Source of the DNA: Lobulomyces angularis
Lineage: Eukaryota; Chytridiomycota; Chytridiomycetes; Lobulomycetales; Lobulomycetaceae
DNA length: 64,000 nt
Assembly: GCA_027604685.1 (NCBI GenBank)
Contig: JADHYX010000033.1
Coordinates: 29,604 to 93,603, forward strand
Direction of reading: 5' to 3'
Under the pieces are notes generated by a model that was given only the letters and a program-made list of their open reading frames with translations, was not told the origin of the DNA and made no database searches. Position 1 is the first letter of the stretch. Each line of letters opens with the position of its first letter. Positions 38,811 through 50,155 of this stretch are shown here, piece after piece. The position numbers and the translations under genes were made by a program.

Positions 38811-40597
38811 TTATACAGGAGTTGCTTCTTCTAGGTAAGCTCTAAAACTCTTGGATTGAAATTCATTGATAGTATCATACTGCAGCTTAAAACCCCTAAA
38901 AGTTATAATGTCCACCCACTCTTCAACACTTTTGTAGTCTTTTATATTCAAGAATAAGCTAACAATCTTGTCATAAACAATCTCATCTGGAATCCCAAAA
39001 TTTTGCGCGATTTCAAAAAAGAGAATATAAATGAGCTTTAAATTTTCTTGGTTTGTTTTATTAATTTCAAATTGACTCATATTTTGACTTTGATTTTTTT
39101 TATTTTGAAGCTTTAATTTATTTATTAAAAACTGCAAAAAATTGTTATATGTCGACTTCATTGGCTTTTCCTTCGAAAAATTAAAAGGTTTGATTTTTCC
39201 AATGTCTTCCTTCGTGAGTTCCTTTTCCCGTTTAGTAAAATTTAAAATATCTTCCTTTTCGTCTTCTGATCGATATCTGATAAAGCCATACTTTGCTTTA
39301 TGATTTATCACAAAACTAAAAATTTCTTCTCTTTCAAAAGGGTTTGATTCAATGTACTTGTGAAGCAATGTAGTCGGCGTGTCTACATCATCCTGAGAAA
39401 AAAATTTATATTTTTAATTCAATCTGAAAATTTACCAGAGGATTACTCTTTCGATATACTTCAGTGGCCGCATTCAACTCATTATTGACTGATTTACTTC
39501 TCTTGTTTTTTTCAATAACGCAAAACTTTAAAAGACTTTTCCATAAGTCATAAACGTCATAAAAACTGAACAAATGACTTAAATCTTTCAAGGAAAACAT
39601 AAACATTATTTTGTCGTAACTAGTTAAATCCTTTTCTATGTTCAGATCTTTGTACATATTATTAAAAACAAAAAAAGCTTTATCCACTCTTTCAAGAACT
39701 GCATAGCATTCGATCATAGAATCCAAATATTTAATTGTTTTAGGGATGGCTAAAAAATAAAAAAACAAATTAGTTTGTAGCATCACTTCCATACCTCCCT
39801 TCTTCATCAATTCTACCTTTTCATCAAATATTTTTTCTGTCTCCTGAATGTCATGACCGTAAGCATATGCTAAAAACAATGAAAAAATTTTAAAAATTTT
39901 ATACAAATTTAAACTAGAATGTAAATAATATTATTAATGCAAAAAAATGTGTTTAACATATACCTTCCATCAAAGCACATGTAGGTTCTGCTTCACATTC
40001 TGAACCAGGCACTTTAGAGATCATTTCATCATAGAGTGATTTGGCATCATTCAAATGCTTGCTACGGCCTAATGTTCTAATCAATAAGGCATAAATTTTG
40101 GTGTTGGGTATTATTTCTTCGGATTTCATATATCTATACCAAAAAAAAATTTTTTCTAAGTCACCATCGTCGTGACAGTAAGCTAGTAAAAGAGAAACTG
40201 TCAATATCCTTCAAATTACTTTAATACCTTGCATCAAGGAATGTAAATCAAATAAATTCAGTTCCATACCCAATTCTAACAAGTTGCTAGCGACCCTAGA
40301 TACCATAGCAGCTGCTTTATTAGGCAAGTAATTTGTTGCACAAAACTCCATCATTATTGAATGGTCCTCTTTACTTAAACAATGCAGCATTTTTGTTCTA
40401 TGTAACACTTTATAAACCAAATAAGCACTTTTAAAATCTCTTTCCATTATTGCAATTTTAAAATCGTTAACTTCTGCAGTTGCAATCTCAGCTGATTTAC
40501 TAGCTGCATATGGTTGTTTCTTAATTACTTTAAATCTATCAGGTACAACAACTCTAGCTCTTTGTGACTGTTGAAACAGAATTGTAGTAAATCTCAT
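38811..40597 (-). CDS. Mitochondrial pentatricopeptide-repeat (PPR) protein
   Basis: Five exons (40597-40228, 40197-39964, 39869-39795, 39749-39436, 39392-38811) give 524 residues. The N-terminus (MRFTTILFQQSQRARVVVPD) looks like a mitochondrial presequence: basic, Ser/Gln-rich and free of acids. PPR helices are readable around residues 120-260: FFWYRYMKSEEIIPNTKIYA, LLIRTLGRSKHLNDAKSLYD EM, and SMIECYAVLERVDKAFFVFN. The last 200 residues are Lys/Asn-rich and less repetitive. Organellar RNA binding is inferred from the repeats. The overall layout recalls PTCD3-like mitoribosome-associated proteins, but I cannot fix an orthologue. Confidence 0.72.
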
Positions 40598-40779
40598 TTT
40601 TCTGTAAAATTATATATTTTAAAAATTAGAATCAAAAACTGCTCGTTAAAAAGTGCATAAATGTTGATAATTTCAAAATTATGAGTATAAATTTATATTG
40701 ATTTTTTAATATTCAAATAGTAGATTAAAAAAAAAAAAAAAAAAAAAAAATTATATATATCGACTATTTATATTATATA

Positions 40780-41802
40780 ATGAGTTTGAAGTTTAAAGGT
40801 GAAGCTAGTTTAAAAAAACAAAAAAAAAAATTAAAAAGGGACAGAAGACAAGTTGTTGAGGATGAGGAAGAAGAAGAAGTTGACCAACAGTTTTTATCGG
40901 GTTGGTTAAACTGCGATTCTGTAAAAGGTATTTTCACTTTTAGTTGATACAAATCTAAATTGACATTGTTTTTAGACTTTAATGGACCACTGTTCGTCTA
41001 TACCAAGAATCGTGTAAACGAAAATTTTTCAGTTTTAACGAGTCAGGAAGATATATTAGTTTGGAGAAAAGCTAAGCAAACTGAAGAAAGTAAACTTGAA
41101 CCAAACTTAATCACAGAAACTTTGGTGTGTAGAAATTTACCCGAATCTGAAAAATTTTCTTTTAAAACTTGTCAAGAAAGATATGTTGGAGTAGACAAGT
41201 TTGGTGTAGTTTATTGTGAAAGGGAAGCCATGGGTCAGACGGAAGAGGTAATAATCGTCTTTTAATATGTTATTTTTGGCAGTTCTCTATTTATTTTATA
41301 TTACATTTCTAATTCCCAGTTACTTTTGTAGTGGGAAGTTTCCAAAGTTGAAGGTGAGGAATTTGGATTTTCTTTTAAAAACCACTATGGAAATTATTTA
41401 AGCTTTGAGTTTAAACCTAATTCTATCTCAACTCCATGCAGAAGTGATAAAACTGAAGTGGAAGAAAGTGAAATTTTTTATGTCAAATGTCAAGCGCAGT
41501 TTAAATACAGAAAACCAAAAAAACCAAAAAAAATTAAGGAAGAAAATACTGAAGAGTTAGAAATTGAGGCACTGTAAGTTTTTTTCATTTTTTTTTTTTT
41601 GTTTTTTTTATAAGAATTTTAATGTTTTTGATTTTTTTTTTTTTTCTTTAGAAAAAGTTTTCATAGTTTTGGAGATCAAACGCAGATTAAAAAATCAAAA
41701 AAAGATTTTAAGATATTAAAAAAAGCAAAAAAAGAAGGTTTACTAAATGAAACTTTATTAGATAGGCGAGAAAAGTTAAAAGCTGATAAATTTTGTAAAT
41801 AG
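40780..41802 (+). CDS. FRG1: FRG1-like actin-bundling / RNA-associated protein
   Basis: Four exons (40780-40927, 40976-41247, 41332-41573, 41652-41802) give 270 residues, close to the family length. A basic N-terminus (MSLKFKGEASLKKQKKK) and acidic patch precede the beta-trefoil core. Core blocks are NGPLFVYT, RYVGVDKFGVVYCEREAMG, TEEWEVSKVEG, and the C-terminal signature SFHSFGD...ILKKAKKEGLLNETLLDRRE KLKADKFCK. FRG1 proteins are nucleolar/Cajal-body factors linked to splicing and F-actin in animals. The last exon shows the most diagnostic match. The gene starts about 180 bp from the divergent PPR gene, so they may share a promoter region that includes a long A-run (40729-40750). Confidence 0.92.
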
Positions 41803-42207
41803 GTATTAAAAATAATATTAAGAAATTAAATGTTAGGATTAATTCATTCAACAGAAATTTTGTAGCAAATTTCCAATAGAGTGGGTGTAAAAAAGTTAAT
41901 GAAAACGATATAAACAAAATTTTATAATTATATTTCTGTTTTTTTAAATTGATTTGCTATTTGTGTGATAAGGAGTGCTTCATTTGCAGAAAGAAGATTA
42001 TGAAGGAAGATTTAAATTAGACTTCGCCATGTTATTAAATTTGCAGCAATCTTTTCAAAAGATATTTAGGGGGTTTTCCCATTGTTTTAATTCTAAAAAC
42101 TAAAAATCCAATGAAAAAAACTGTATTTTTCATTTCAATAATGTTAAAAAAAATTTTGTATTGAAAACTCAAATTAAAACTTTTTAGTTGAAGTATTTGT
42201 ACAGTTT
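41803..42207. other. 3' intergenic between convergent genes
   Basis: FRG1 and the MHYT gene end toward each other. AT-rich, with no ORF of interest. Confidence 0.5.
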
Positions 42208-44389
42208 CTAAGAAACATTCTGAATAATGATAATAATAATTAGTTGAATAGTGTATGAGAAATGATTTCTAAAATAAAATATTAGATTCAATATCACATC
42301 ATAAAATTCATTTTACCTTATGAGATTAATGGAACGTCCTGAAATCATGCTTCTTGGTAATTCTTCAATGTCTATATTAATTATAAAGCAGTTAGTGTAT
42401 ATTGTATATTAAAACATTACACAAATTGTAGTCCGTTTCAAAAGGATCTGTCGTAGATTTAAAATTCATAGCGTACATTCCCACATAATGCATTGAAAGA
42501 ACTACAAAAAAATAAATGCAAAATTTTAAAAAACTCATATTGTTTTATTACCAGCAACAGCAATAATGACTGGGCATATAAATCTTGGGATTGGACCTTT
42601 CAGAAAGAATAGTATCCATAATCCTATTCCAAGAAAACTTTTAATTTAAAGAGGGAAAAATAATTACCAACAGTCGCGACAATAACCCCAAGTGCAGAAG
42701 CAACTAAAACCATCCTCCATCTGAATATCATGCTAAATTTTGCTGTATTCATTGCTAGAAAATAAAAAATTTGATTAAATAATATTGGTAAGTTAAACAT
42801 ACCAGCTACACCAGAAAAATGCATTGCAGAAACACCTAAACCAGTTACAACACAACCAAGAATAAACATGGCTTTCCTTAGGGTATTTAAATCCATCAAA
42901 CATATCTTTTGTAGGTTTAAAACAACTCCTACCTTATCTTTATTTCCATGAGAAGCCATTTGTTTTTCTTCATCCTGTATCAACAAAAGTGGTCTAACTG
43001 GTTTCATTTCTACATTTTTTTTTTCTTCATTAGATATTCCTGCCACACCTTCTTCTGGATTTTTCTCGGGTCTAGCAAAAAAGGTGTTCTTGGAGCCATT
43101 TAGATGGATGTAAATATTTGTTGCAGATGTTGAGGAAGTTTTATTGCCAATGGAGTTTAAAATGGACAAGCTTCTATTACTATTATTAGGACTATTCAAT
43201 AACTTAAGAGTTTTTTTTTGAACTGAATTATAGCTATTAGGGACTTCACGGGATACAGAATTTAATTCTTCAATTGTGGGTGAGCTTGAATTCGATATTT
43301 TATTGGAATCTCCTTTATTTCTAGAAGTAGTTGAGGGATTTTCATTTTTTTCCAAAGTAGAATAAGTAAAAGATGGTTTTTTTTTTGAAGTCAAGTCACT
43401 CCTTGTGATACTGTTTCTATTTGAATCACTTTCAGGTTTTGCAACAATTGATAATCTATTATTTAACTTTTTACGCTGAAGTAACGATCCTAGCAACGTC
43501 ATCGGCATATCTGAAACCATTTTTTTAGCCTCCTCATTACCATAATCTCTCAAAATGTCCCCAAGTTTTCCTTTATCCGATGGCAAATAAAGCATTCCAG
43601 AGCCAAGCGCAGAGATTATCATTCCACAATAAACCGCGATAACCGCTACAATTAAAGAAAAAAATGTCTGATATATGTCGTAAAAAACTTCTATTTCCTT
43701 TGTAATGAGAGTATTGCTGTCAGAATATGGATCAACGGCGTAATTAATCCTTTCTGTAGTTTTGAAAGCAACTATCTTCAATGCATACATCGCACCTTTA
43801 TGGTTGACGTTACGATAAAAAAAAAAGTTACATGCTTAAATTGAAAATTTTGAAAATGAATTTACAAAAGTGCATCCCTAAAAATATTTTTTAAAAATTA
43901 GCTTTTAGCTAATTATTCTTTACTCATACCCCAGATTCCGCAAGCTCCAAAGGATAGAGAAGTTAAAAATAGATAAAAAAATAACTTTTTATTCAAAAAG
44001 TAGTAGATATAAAGCATTTTAAAACGAGAGTCTTTTGGTAAATTTCTTGACAGCTCTTTGGCGTGAACAGCAATGTAAAACCTATAACTCAAATTCATTG
44101 TTATTGAAAAAATTTGTAAATTCACCTATAAACAATTATTAATCTATTTAAAACTTGAACCGCTGTATAAGTGCTTTGAAAAGTTAATTTTGAAGTTGCT
44201 AAATGTTACCCTTACCCTGTAACAGCCGTCCAAAAAGAAACAAATATCCCAAATACGTCATACTGTTGTTGAATAGTTGTCCCTTCCACTTCCATTTGGT
44301 TTAATAATAAGCGCATTTGAGCTAAAATTCTTTCAAATGTGTTACTATTTCATTATGCCTTGTTCACTGCTTCCAGAAAAAAGATACAT
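42208..44389 (-). CDS. MHYT-domain multi-pass membrane sensor-like protein
   Basis: Ten exons give about 549 residues: 44389-44359, 44321-44216, 44081-43930, 43877-43866, 43795-42803, 42754-42668, 42623-42552, 42501-42421, 42371-42317, 42268-42208. Three MHYT-like motifs sit at helix ends: GIWGMHFCAMYAL (about 95-105), VSAMHFSGVAAM (about 425) and LSMHYVGMYAMNF (about 488). A hydrophilic Ser/Asn-rich insert of about 200 residues (about 160-370) separates motifs 1 and 2 and faces away from the membrane core. The domain was proposed to bind copper and sense small diatomic ligands; no enzymatic output domain is attached here. The first motif is encoded across a 12-nt microexon. The start is uncertain: the upstream exon needs a GC-AG intron (44358-44322), otherwise the ATG at 44316 would serve. 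Confidence 0.85.
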
Positions 44390-44525
44390 TGAAAAACCTT
44401 CTAATATTATTGGTTCCACCTCAAAAGAAAAAAAATAATGTTATGATATGGATGTTTGGTGGCAGGAAAAAAAAGAGCCAAATTGGCTTGCCAATCTAGC
44501 TCGCTTAGCCACTTCTTTTTTTTTG

Positions 44526-44565
44526 TTGGTTTTTTTGGCTTTTTCAAAAAAGCCAAAAAAACCAA
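44526..44565. repeat. Inverted repeat / hairpin with 19-20 nt arms
   Basis: The left arm reads TTGG, seven T, GGC, five T. After one C, the right arm reads six A, GCC, seven A, CCAA. This folds into an almost perfect stem with a one-base centre. It could be a transcript hairpin, a recombination scar or the terminal part of a small mobile element; the sequence does not decide. Confidence 0.8.
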
Positions 44566-44710
44566 GTTTAGGAGGAAAGGTTATATATAAGATGACAATA
44601 GCAGGCGGAAAAAAAAATAGCAGTCAATTAAGTAGTTTTTGAAATAAATGAATTAGATAAAAAGATAATTTAATCTTATATATGGGGTTTTAGGGTATTT
44701 GATTGGTCAC

Positions 44711-44747
44711 AAGCCAAATAGCCAAAAGCCAAAAGCCAGAGCCAACT
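44711..44747 (+). repeat. Short tandem AGCCAAA cluster
   Basis: Five AGCCAA-type units occur in 37 bp (AAGCCAAATAGCCAAAAGCC then AAAAGCCAGAGCCAAC). The same word occurs in the palindrome AGCCAAATTGGCTT at 44476-44489 and within the hairpin arms, so the motif is concentrated in this 300-bp stretch. Confidence 0.75.
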
Positions 44748-44987
44748 AAATATTAGGCTTGAAACCAAACTTAATTTTGGACTCATGATGATAAAAAAAG
44801 GATCAATTTTGATTGGTTAAATAAAATAGTAAGACAATAAAAAAAAACTTGTGGCAAATTGATGATATTTTATAGCTAATAAAGTGAAAAGCTCTTCAAA
44901 AAATGTGTATATTTAGAGTTTGTTAATAAAGAAACCAAAAAAATAATAAAAAGGTCAAAATTAATATTTAAGTTCCTAATTATGGTA

Positions 44988-46621
44988 TTAACGATCTATC
45001 TCACCAAATACCACATCACACGTACCAATAACTGTAACAGCATCAGCTAAGAAATGCCCTTTAGCCATGAAATCTACCCCTTGTAAATGGGCAAAACCAG
45101 GAGCTCTAATTTTACATCTATAAGGCTTACTTGTTCCATCACTCACAATGTATACTCCAAATTCCCCTTTTGGAGCTTCTACTCCAACGTAAGTCTTAAA
45201 CCATTATTGAAACAAAAAACATACAAATAAGATTTACCTCTCCTACTGGTACTGAATAACCTTCGGAATACAATTTAAAATGGTGTATTAATGCCTCCAT
45301 CGACTCTTTCATTGTACTTCTACTGGGAGGAGCTATTTTGTTATCATCTACTTTTATAGGACCTGCAGGAATTTTATTTATGCACTGATCTAATATTCTC
45401 AAAGATTGCCTCATCTCTTCTACCCGACACAAAAATCTACAGTACGAATCGCCATTAGTACCAACTGGTATATCAAATTCCATTTCATCATAAGCATCAT
45501 ATGGTTGCTCCTTTCTTAAATCCCACGGAATACCACTTCCTCTCAACATAGGACCCGTAAAACCCCAGTCTAATGCTTGTGCAGAGGTCACTTTACCGAT
45601 ACCTAATAAACGATTTTTCCAGACTCTGTTATTTGTAAGTGATTCTTCAGTTTCATCAATTCTCCCTTATAAACAATTAAACTACGCATTCAGATATTTC
45701 AAAATTACCTGCGAAATGAGATGCCCATTTATGAATATCCTCTAATAACCCATTAGGTAAGTCTAACGCTACTCCTCCTGGTCTAACATAAGCGGCGTGC
45801 ATTCTTGCCCCACTTACTCTCTCATAAAACTCCATTAACTTTTCACGTTCTTCAAACAGCCACAAAAAGGGTGTTAAAGCTCCAACATCTAAAGCATGAC
45901 AGGCTACTGCTAAAATATGGTTTATTAAACGAGTAATTTCTCCAAATAATGTTCTGATATATCTATTTCATTAAATGTGTAAAATTAAAATTTGATAATT
46001 GTTGTTCTCTCACCTGGCCCTTCTCGGAACTTGTATATTTAATAGTTTTTCAACAGCCAAAGAATAAGCCTGCTCATTACACATCATTGAACAATAATCC
46101 AGCCTATATTATCCGAATCAATTTTATTAATTTTAAAAAATTTAAAAATTGTTACCGATCAAAGTAAGGTAATGCTTGGACATATGTTTTGTATTCTATT
46201 AATTTTTCAGTTCCTCTGTGGAGCAAACCAATATGTGGATCTGCTCTTTCAATAAATTCTCCCTTCATCTCTAAAATCAACCGTAATACACCATGAGCAG
46301 CTGGATGTTGCGGACCAAAATTTAAGGTAAAGTTTTCCATATGTAACCCCGTTGTTTCTCTAATTGGAACAACTAGAATTAAAAAAAATTAAAAAAAAAA
46401 ACAATGCTCATTGGACTACTCATTTGCTCGGTTAGTTGCCTTGTTTTTGGGGGAACAAACCATCTGGTAGTTACTGAGTATGTGGTTGGAGTCATTGTTA
46501 ACGTTTCAATTTTTTTGGAAGCGTAACTTCGTTTGATGGTTGGGTTACATAAATTATTAGGTAAGATGTTTATATTTTTTTTTAAAATTGACGATGAACA
46601 ATTCAGACGAAACATCTGCAT
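44988..46621 (-). CDS. NDUFS2: NADH:ubiquinone oxidoreductase 49-kDa subunit (complex I), nuclear-encoded
   Basis: Six exons (46621-46420, 46372-46156, 46103-46014, 45962-45709, 45665-45238, 45194-44988) give 465 residues. The N-terminus ([20 protein letters not shown] through KRSYASKK) is a mitochondrial presequence with an RSYAS-type cleavage region. The mature chain shows [58 protein letters not shown]-like [43 protein letters not shown], and the C-terminal [10 protein letters not shown]...GQ-region ending IIGT-like [14 protein letters not shown]. The histidine of GPQHPAAHG lines the quinone site. All catalytic landmarks are intact, so the organism very likely has a working complex I. Confidence 0.96.
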
Positions 46622-47264
46622 AAAAAAAATAAATAAATGAATACATTAAAAAAAATTTTACCTTTTTTTAAATATTTTTTCTTTGGTACTACAACAAAAA
46701 AAGAAATATGAAATAAAATAACAAAAGAGTGATCAGTTTAAAATAGATGATTTTTCATGACTCTTTTCTAATATTTTGAGCCAAACTAGATTCGTAGCGA
46801 TGAAGATAGCTATCGCCGATTTACAATTTTTACAGCCTGAATTATTTTTTCTAAAAGTACATTATAGCCTCCTTTATTGGTTCAGCACTTTTTAACAATT
46901 AAATCCATAAAAAGACAAATATTACTGGTAAATTTACTGGCAACTTCTATAAAAAATTTACCAACATTTGACTCAATAGAAAAGACTTTGGAGAAAGTTG
47001 AGTTTCATTTATTACAATCTATCATTTATATCAATTGAAACTAAAACTAATTTTTAGAAAAATAAAATTGAGAAATTAACTTAATTCCAATAAAAACCTG
47101 AAGTGTTTCTCAAGAAATCAAAAAAAAAAAGGAAATGTTCCTTTCTTATTAATAAAAAAAAAAAACTATTCACTCATATCTAGAGAAACAAATGCATTAT
47201 CTAATTCCTCCATTTTCACTAATTCTGAATTTCTTCTAGAGCATCTAGCGGATGAATCAAAACT
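46622..47264. other. Intergenic, upstream of NDUFS2 and of the Fanzor relic
   Basis: AT-rich, with no intact gene seen. I looked for further Fanzor parts (N-terminal and first RuvC motifs) and could not recognise any. Confidence 0.45.
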
Positions 47265-47640
47265 CTTTTTAATCCAATGCACAATAATCGAAAACAATTT
47301 AGAACATCAATGAGATATCAAACTCCAACGAAAGGAAAAGGTTTTAGAGTTATGTTTAAAAAGGCGGGATATCAACTATATTTGGTGAATGAATTTTTAA
47401 CTTCAGCAATTTTGCGAAGTGCCAAAGAAGATTTAGAAGCATTTATAGAAGAGAACATCCAAATCCCACTAAAAAAGATAAACTGATTAAAGTTCATAGA
47501 TTGCTTCTTTGCAAAAACGAAAATTGTAAACAAATGGTGTTAGTGGAAAGGCTTTGAAATAGGGATGTTGCAACGTTAAATATGAAAGGCGTAGTGAAAG
47601 TACTTTATTGCATGGAGTTAGACCAGTTCATTTAAGTAGA
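47265..47640 (+). pseudogene. Decayed Fanzor (TnpB-like RNA-guided nuclease) C-terminal fragment
   Basis: An initial frame (from 47277) reads PTKGKGFRVMFKKAGYQLYL then VNEF, the block before the catalytic region in Fanzor/TnpB proteins, where the glutamate belongs to the E.(K/R)TS RuvC-II motif. After one frameshift near 47400 the next frame gives KCQRRFRSIYRREHPNPTKK and VHRLLLCKNENC, matching the zinc-ribbon part. An in-frame TGA at 47555-47557 stands where a tryptophan is normal before NRDVATLNM, the RuvC-III motif. The N-terminal two thirds are not found. It is therefore an inactive remnant. Identification rests on motif order, not a database match. Confidence 0.72.
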
Positions 47641-48351
47641 TAGATGTTATAGATTTTTTCCTAAATAGTTTCGCTTTTTTTTTTATTGGTGTTTTATTAT
47701 TTTTTTTGATATTAAATGTTACAAAAGATAATGCTCACACAATAATCAAATATAGAACAATAATCAAATATAGAACAATATACTATCAGCAATAATAGCA
47801 ACTGGCATTTGATAATCAGCTGTTTTCAAAAAACTAATTTCAACTTTAGACGACTAATAACATATACTCGATTTTCACCAAGCTATTTAGAAAAGTCTTC
47901 GTTGCTCAATACTTGCCAACAATAAATTTTCTATTTCTACCTAAAGCTTGGTTTGTAAATTTTCCCAGATCTACTTTTAGTTCAGTAGAGCTTTGAGGTC
48001 TCGAAATGACTGGTTTTTGCTGAAATGAACTTCGCTTATGTAACAAACCTGAAATAAAAATGATTAAAAAGGTATTTTTGTTTAAAAAAAATCTGAACCT
48101 TTGCTCGCAAGAAGCGAATTAATGCAGTAAGCCATGTAAAAACAAAAAAAGGATGCCCAGTTGGAAGTTGAAAGGATAACGAAAGTTGTCTTGAACCTGA
48201 AGTGGAGTTGATTCCTTTTCCAGAATATACGGAATTTTTTATAATTTTTTTAGAGCTTTGTCTTCAAAATACAGATTTTTAATTAAAGTCCATCCTTTAT
48301 CATTGGTGATAATTAAGTTTTAACTTTGTCCCACATATTAAAAATTTTTTA
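47641..48351. other. Intergenic, no gene recognised
   Basis: AT-rich. A 15-bp near-perfect direct repeat (AATAATCAAATATAGAAC) occurs at about 47740-47778. No ORF with conserved content on either strand. Confidence 0.45.
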
Positions 48352-49697
48352 ATGGAATCAAACAATAAGTTTTTAGTTGAAATAAAGCAGTACTCAATTG
48401 TTCAACAACCTAAACCGCATATATCATTCATTCTAACCGTTAGAATAAATGATACTCATTGGTTAATCAGAAAACGTTTTTCAGACTTTACAAACCTTCA
48501 TCAACAAATTAGTGAGAAAGCAAATATCGTTTTACCTAAAAAGCATTATAGTTTTTTTAGCAGGTCAACCTTAGACCCACTTTTAGTTGAAGATAGGAGG
48601 AAAGATTTGGAAAATTATTTAAAAAAATTATTAGACGAAAGTAAAGTTTTGAACAGGTACTAGGCATATTTTTTAAAAATCTTAAAATCTTAAATTATAT
48701 TTGTACCATTTTAGCAAGATATTTATGGACTTTCTGGAAGTGCCAACCTCCTTAAGACCAGGTTATAAGTCCGCCTCAATTGCCAAGAAAGATGACAATG
48801 CTTCCACTTTTAATAGGTATGCAGTGTTAATGTGCATTTATTTGTAAATATTATTGTTTTTAAAATACAGCGAATCATGGTTAGCTGAATTTCATAGATT
48901 GGAGTCTATTTGTTTGGAAATTATCAGAAGCCAGCGCTATGACTCAATTACAATATCAAATAACAAAAAAAAGTACTCAACTGTTTTTATCTGGTAAAAA
49001 ATTATAAATTTTTTTCTTCAATTAACAAAAAAAAAAGTTTCAACAAGTTGGAAAATTGGTTGCAGACAGAAAAGGAATGCTTAAAATATATCACTGAAGA
49101 GGAAAAGTTTCGAAGATTAGACTTACTGTCATCATTAAAAGAAAAAAAAGATACTGCAAACAAATCCATCGGTTATTGGGAAAATAAAAATAGTAATACC
49201 CCTAGCAATGCAAATGTGGTAAACAGCGAAGAGAGAAATGAACTTTTAAGGTTTAAAGGAAATAGTCAAAATACGGAAAATAGTTCTCCTGAGAGTTCCC
49301 TTAAAAATCCAAGAAATCAACGAAAATTTGGGTTGGCTACAGAAACAGATTTGACCAGACCTTTAAATAGTGAAGGTAAATTTATATCACCTTTAATAAT
49401 TTTTGTTAAGCAACTTTTCATAATAAGGATTGCTAAATCTGCAGACCAAAATTATGGAGGAACAAGACCAAACATTAGAGGTATTCAGCAAAGTTTTAAA
49501 AAATCAAAACGTCATTGCTCAAGTAATTATAAAAAAACTGAAGTAGAATAATTAAAAATTTAAATTTTATTTTGCAGGCAATTGGAGAAGAACTGGATTT
49601 ACAAAACGAGTTGTTAGGTGAAATTGATAATGATTTGGGAAATGTTACTACAAAGTTTAAACATTTGGAAAAAAAATTAAATAAAGTGGTTAAATAA
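48352..49697 (+). CDS. VAM7: Vam7-like PX-domain Qc-SNARE
   Basis: Six exons (48352-48656, 48715-48816, 48871-48993, 49038-49375, 49428-49522, 49578-49697) give 360 residues. The PX domain (residues 1-110) has the phosphoinositide-binding RKRFSDFTNL and VLPKKHY.F elements. A middle Asn/Ser-rich linker follows. The C-terminal SNARE helix reads IMEEQDQTLEVFSKVLKNQN then LDLQNELLGEIDNDLGNV, with the zero-layer glutamine in DLQNE. There is no transmembrane anchor, as expected for Vam7. Known role: Qc-SNARE of vacuolar/late endosomal fusion, recruited by PI3P. The PX-plus-SNARE combination is diagnostic. The SNARE motif is split between the last two exons. Confidence 0.93.
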
Positions 49698-50155
49698 AAA
49701 TAACATAGTAATTAAGTTAATATATCTATAATTATGCTATACATTAAGTAAAGGTTCAGAGGAAAAATTTTTTTTTTCTAATGAAATTTTAATTGTTTTC
49801 GTGACTGCTAAGCCTAAATTAAGGGGCAAAAAGTAATAATATTTTAGTATTAAAGTACTATTAACCTACATAATCACACAGAATCGAATAAGAAGGCAAT
49901 GATACCAAGCGAATGTGTGAAGCAGAAGCACCAGCAGATCTCAATGAAGCATTGCTGTTGAATTGAATTTTGACATTTCCACAATATGTTATTCTGGTGG
50001 CGCTAGTTTGTGGCGCTTTAATGGCGTCAAATCAATTTATGATAAACCTCTAATTTCAATATTCAATATTTAAACCTCTTATTTCTACCTTAATTTAAAA
50101 AAAAATTTCTAAATTAGTCAATTTTTGATAATTTTTTATATTAATTAAAAAAGAT
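49698..50155. other. Intergenic, nothing seen
   Basis: AT-rich region with a more GC-mixed patch near 49920-50030 that contains no usable ORF. Presumed promoter of the CAP gene. Confidence 0.5.

Larger units (their letters stand above)
44390..44987. other. Intergenic with AGCCAAA repeats and a strong hairpin
   Basis: Contains a near-perfect inverted repeat and several AGCCAA words, described separately. A plus-strand frame 44448-44642 (64 codons) has biased composition and overlaps the hairpin; I do not call it a gene. Confidence 0.5.

Noticed and set aside
39406..39906. Continuous minus-strand frame reading through the PPR introns
   Set aside because: The read-through segments have T-rich intron composition. 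Splicing at GT-AG sites restores PPR helices and keeps phase.
44448..44642. 64-codon plus-strand frame
   Set aside because: It runs through the hairpin and poly-A/T arms, has biased composition, and overlaps the repeat cluster.
46401..46420. Possible GC donor in NDUFS2 exon 1
   Set aside because: A canonical GT donor (ATG A|GTAGTC) a few bases upstream gives the correct frame, so no unusual intron is needed.
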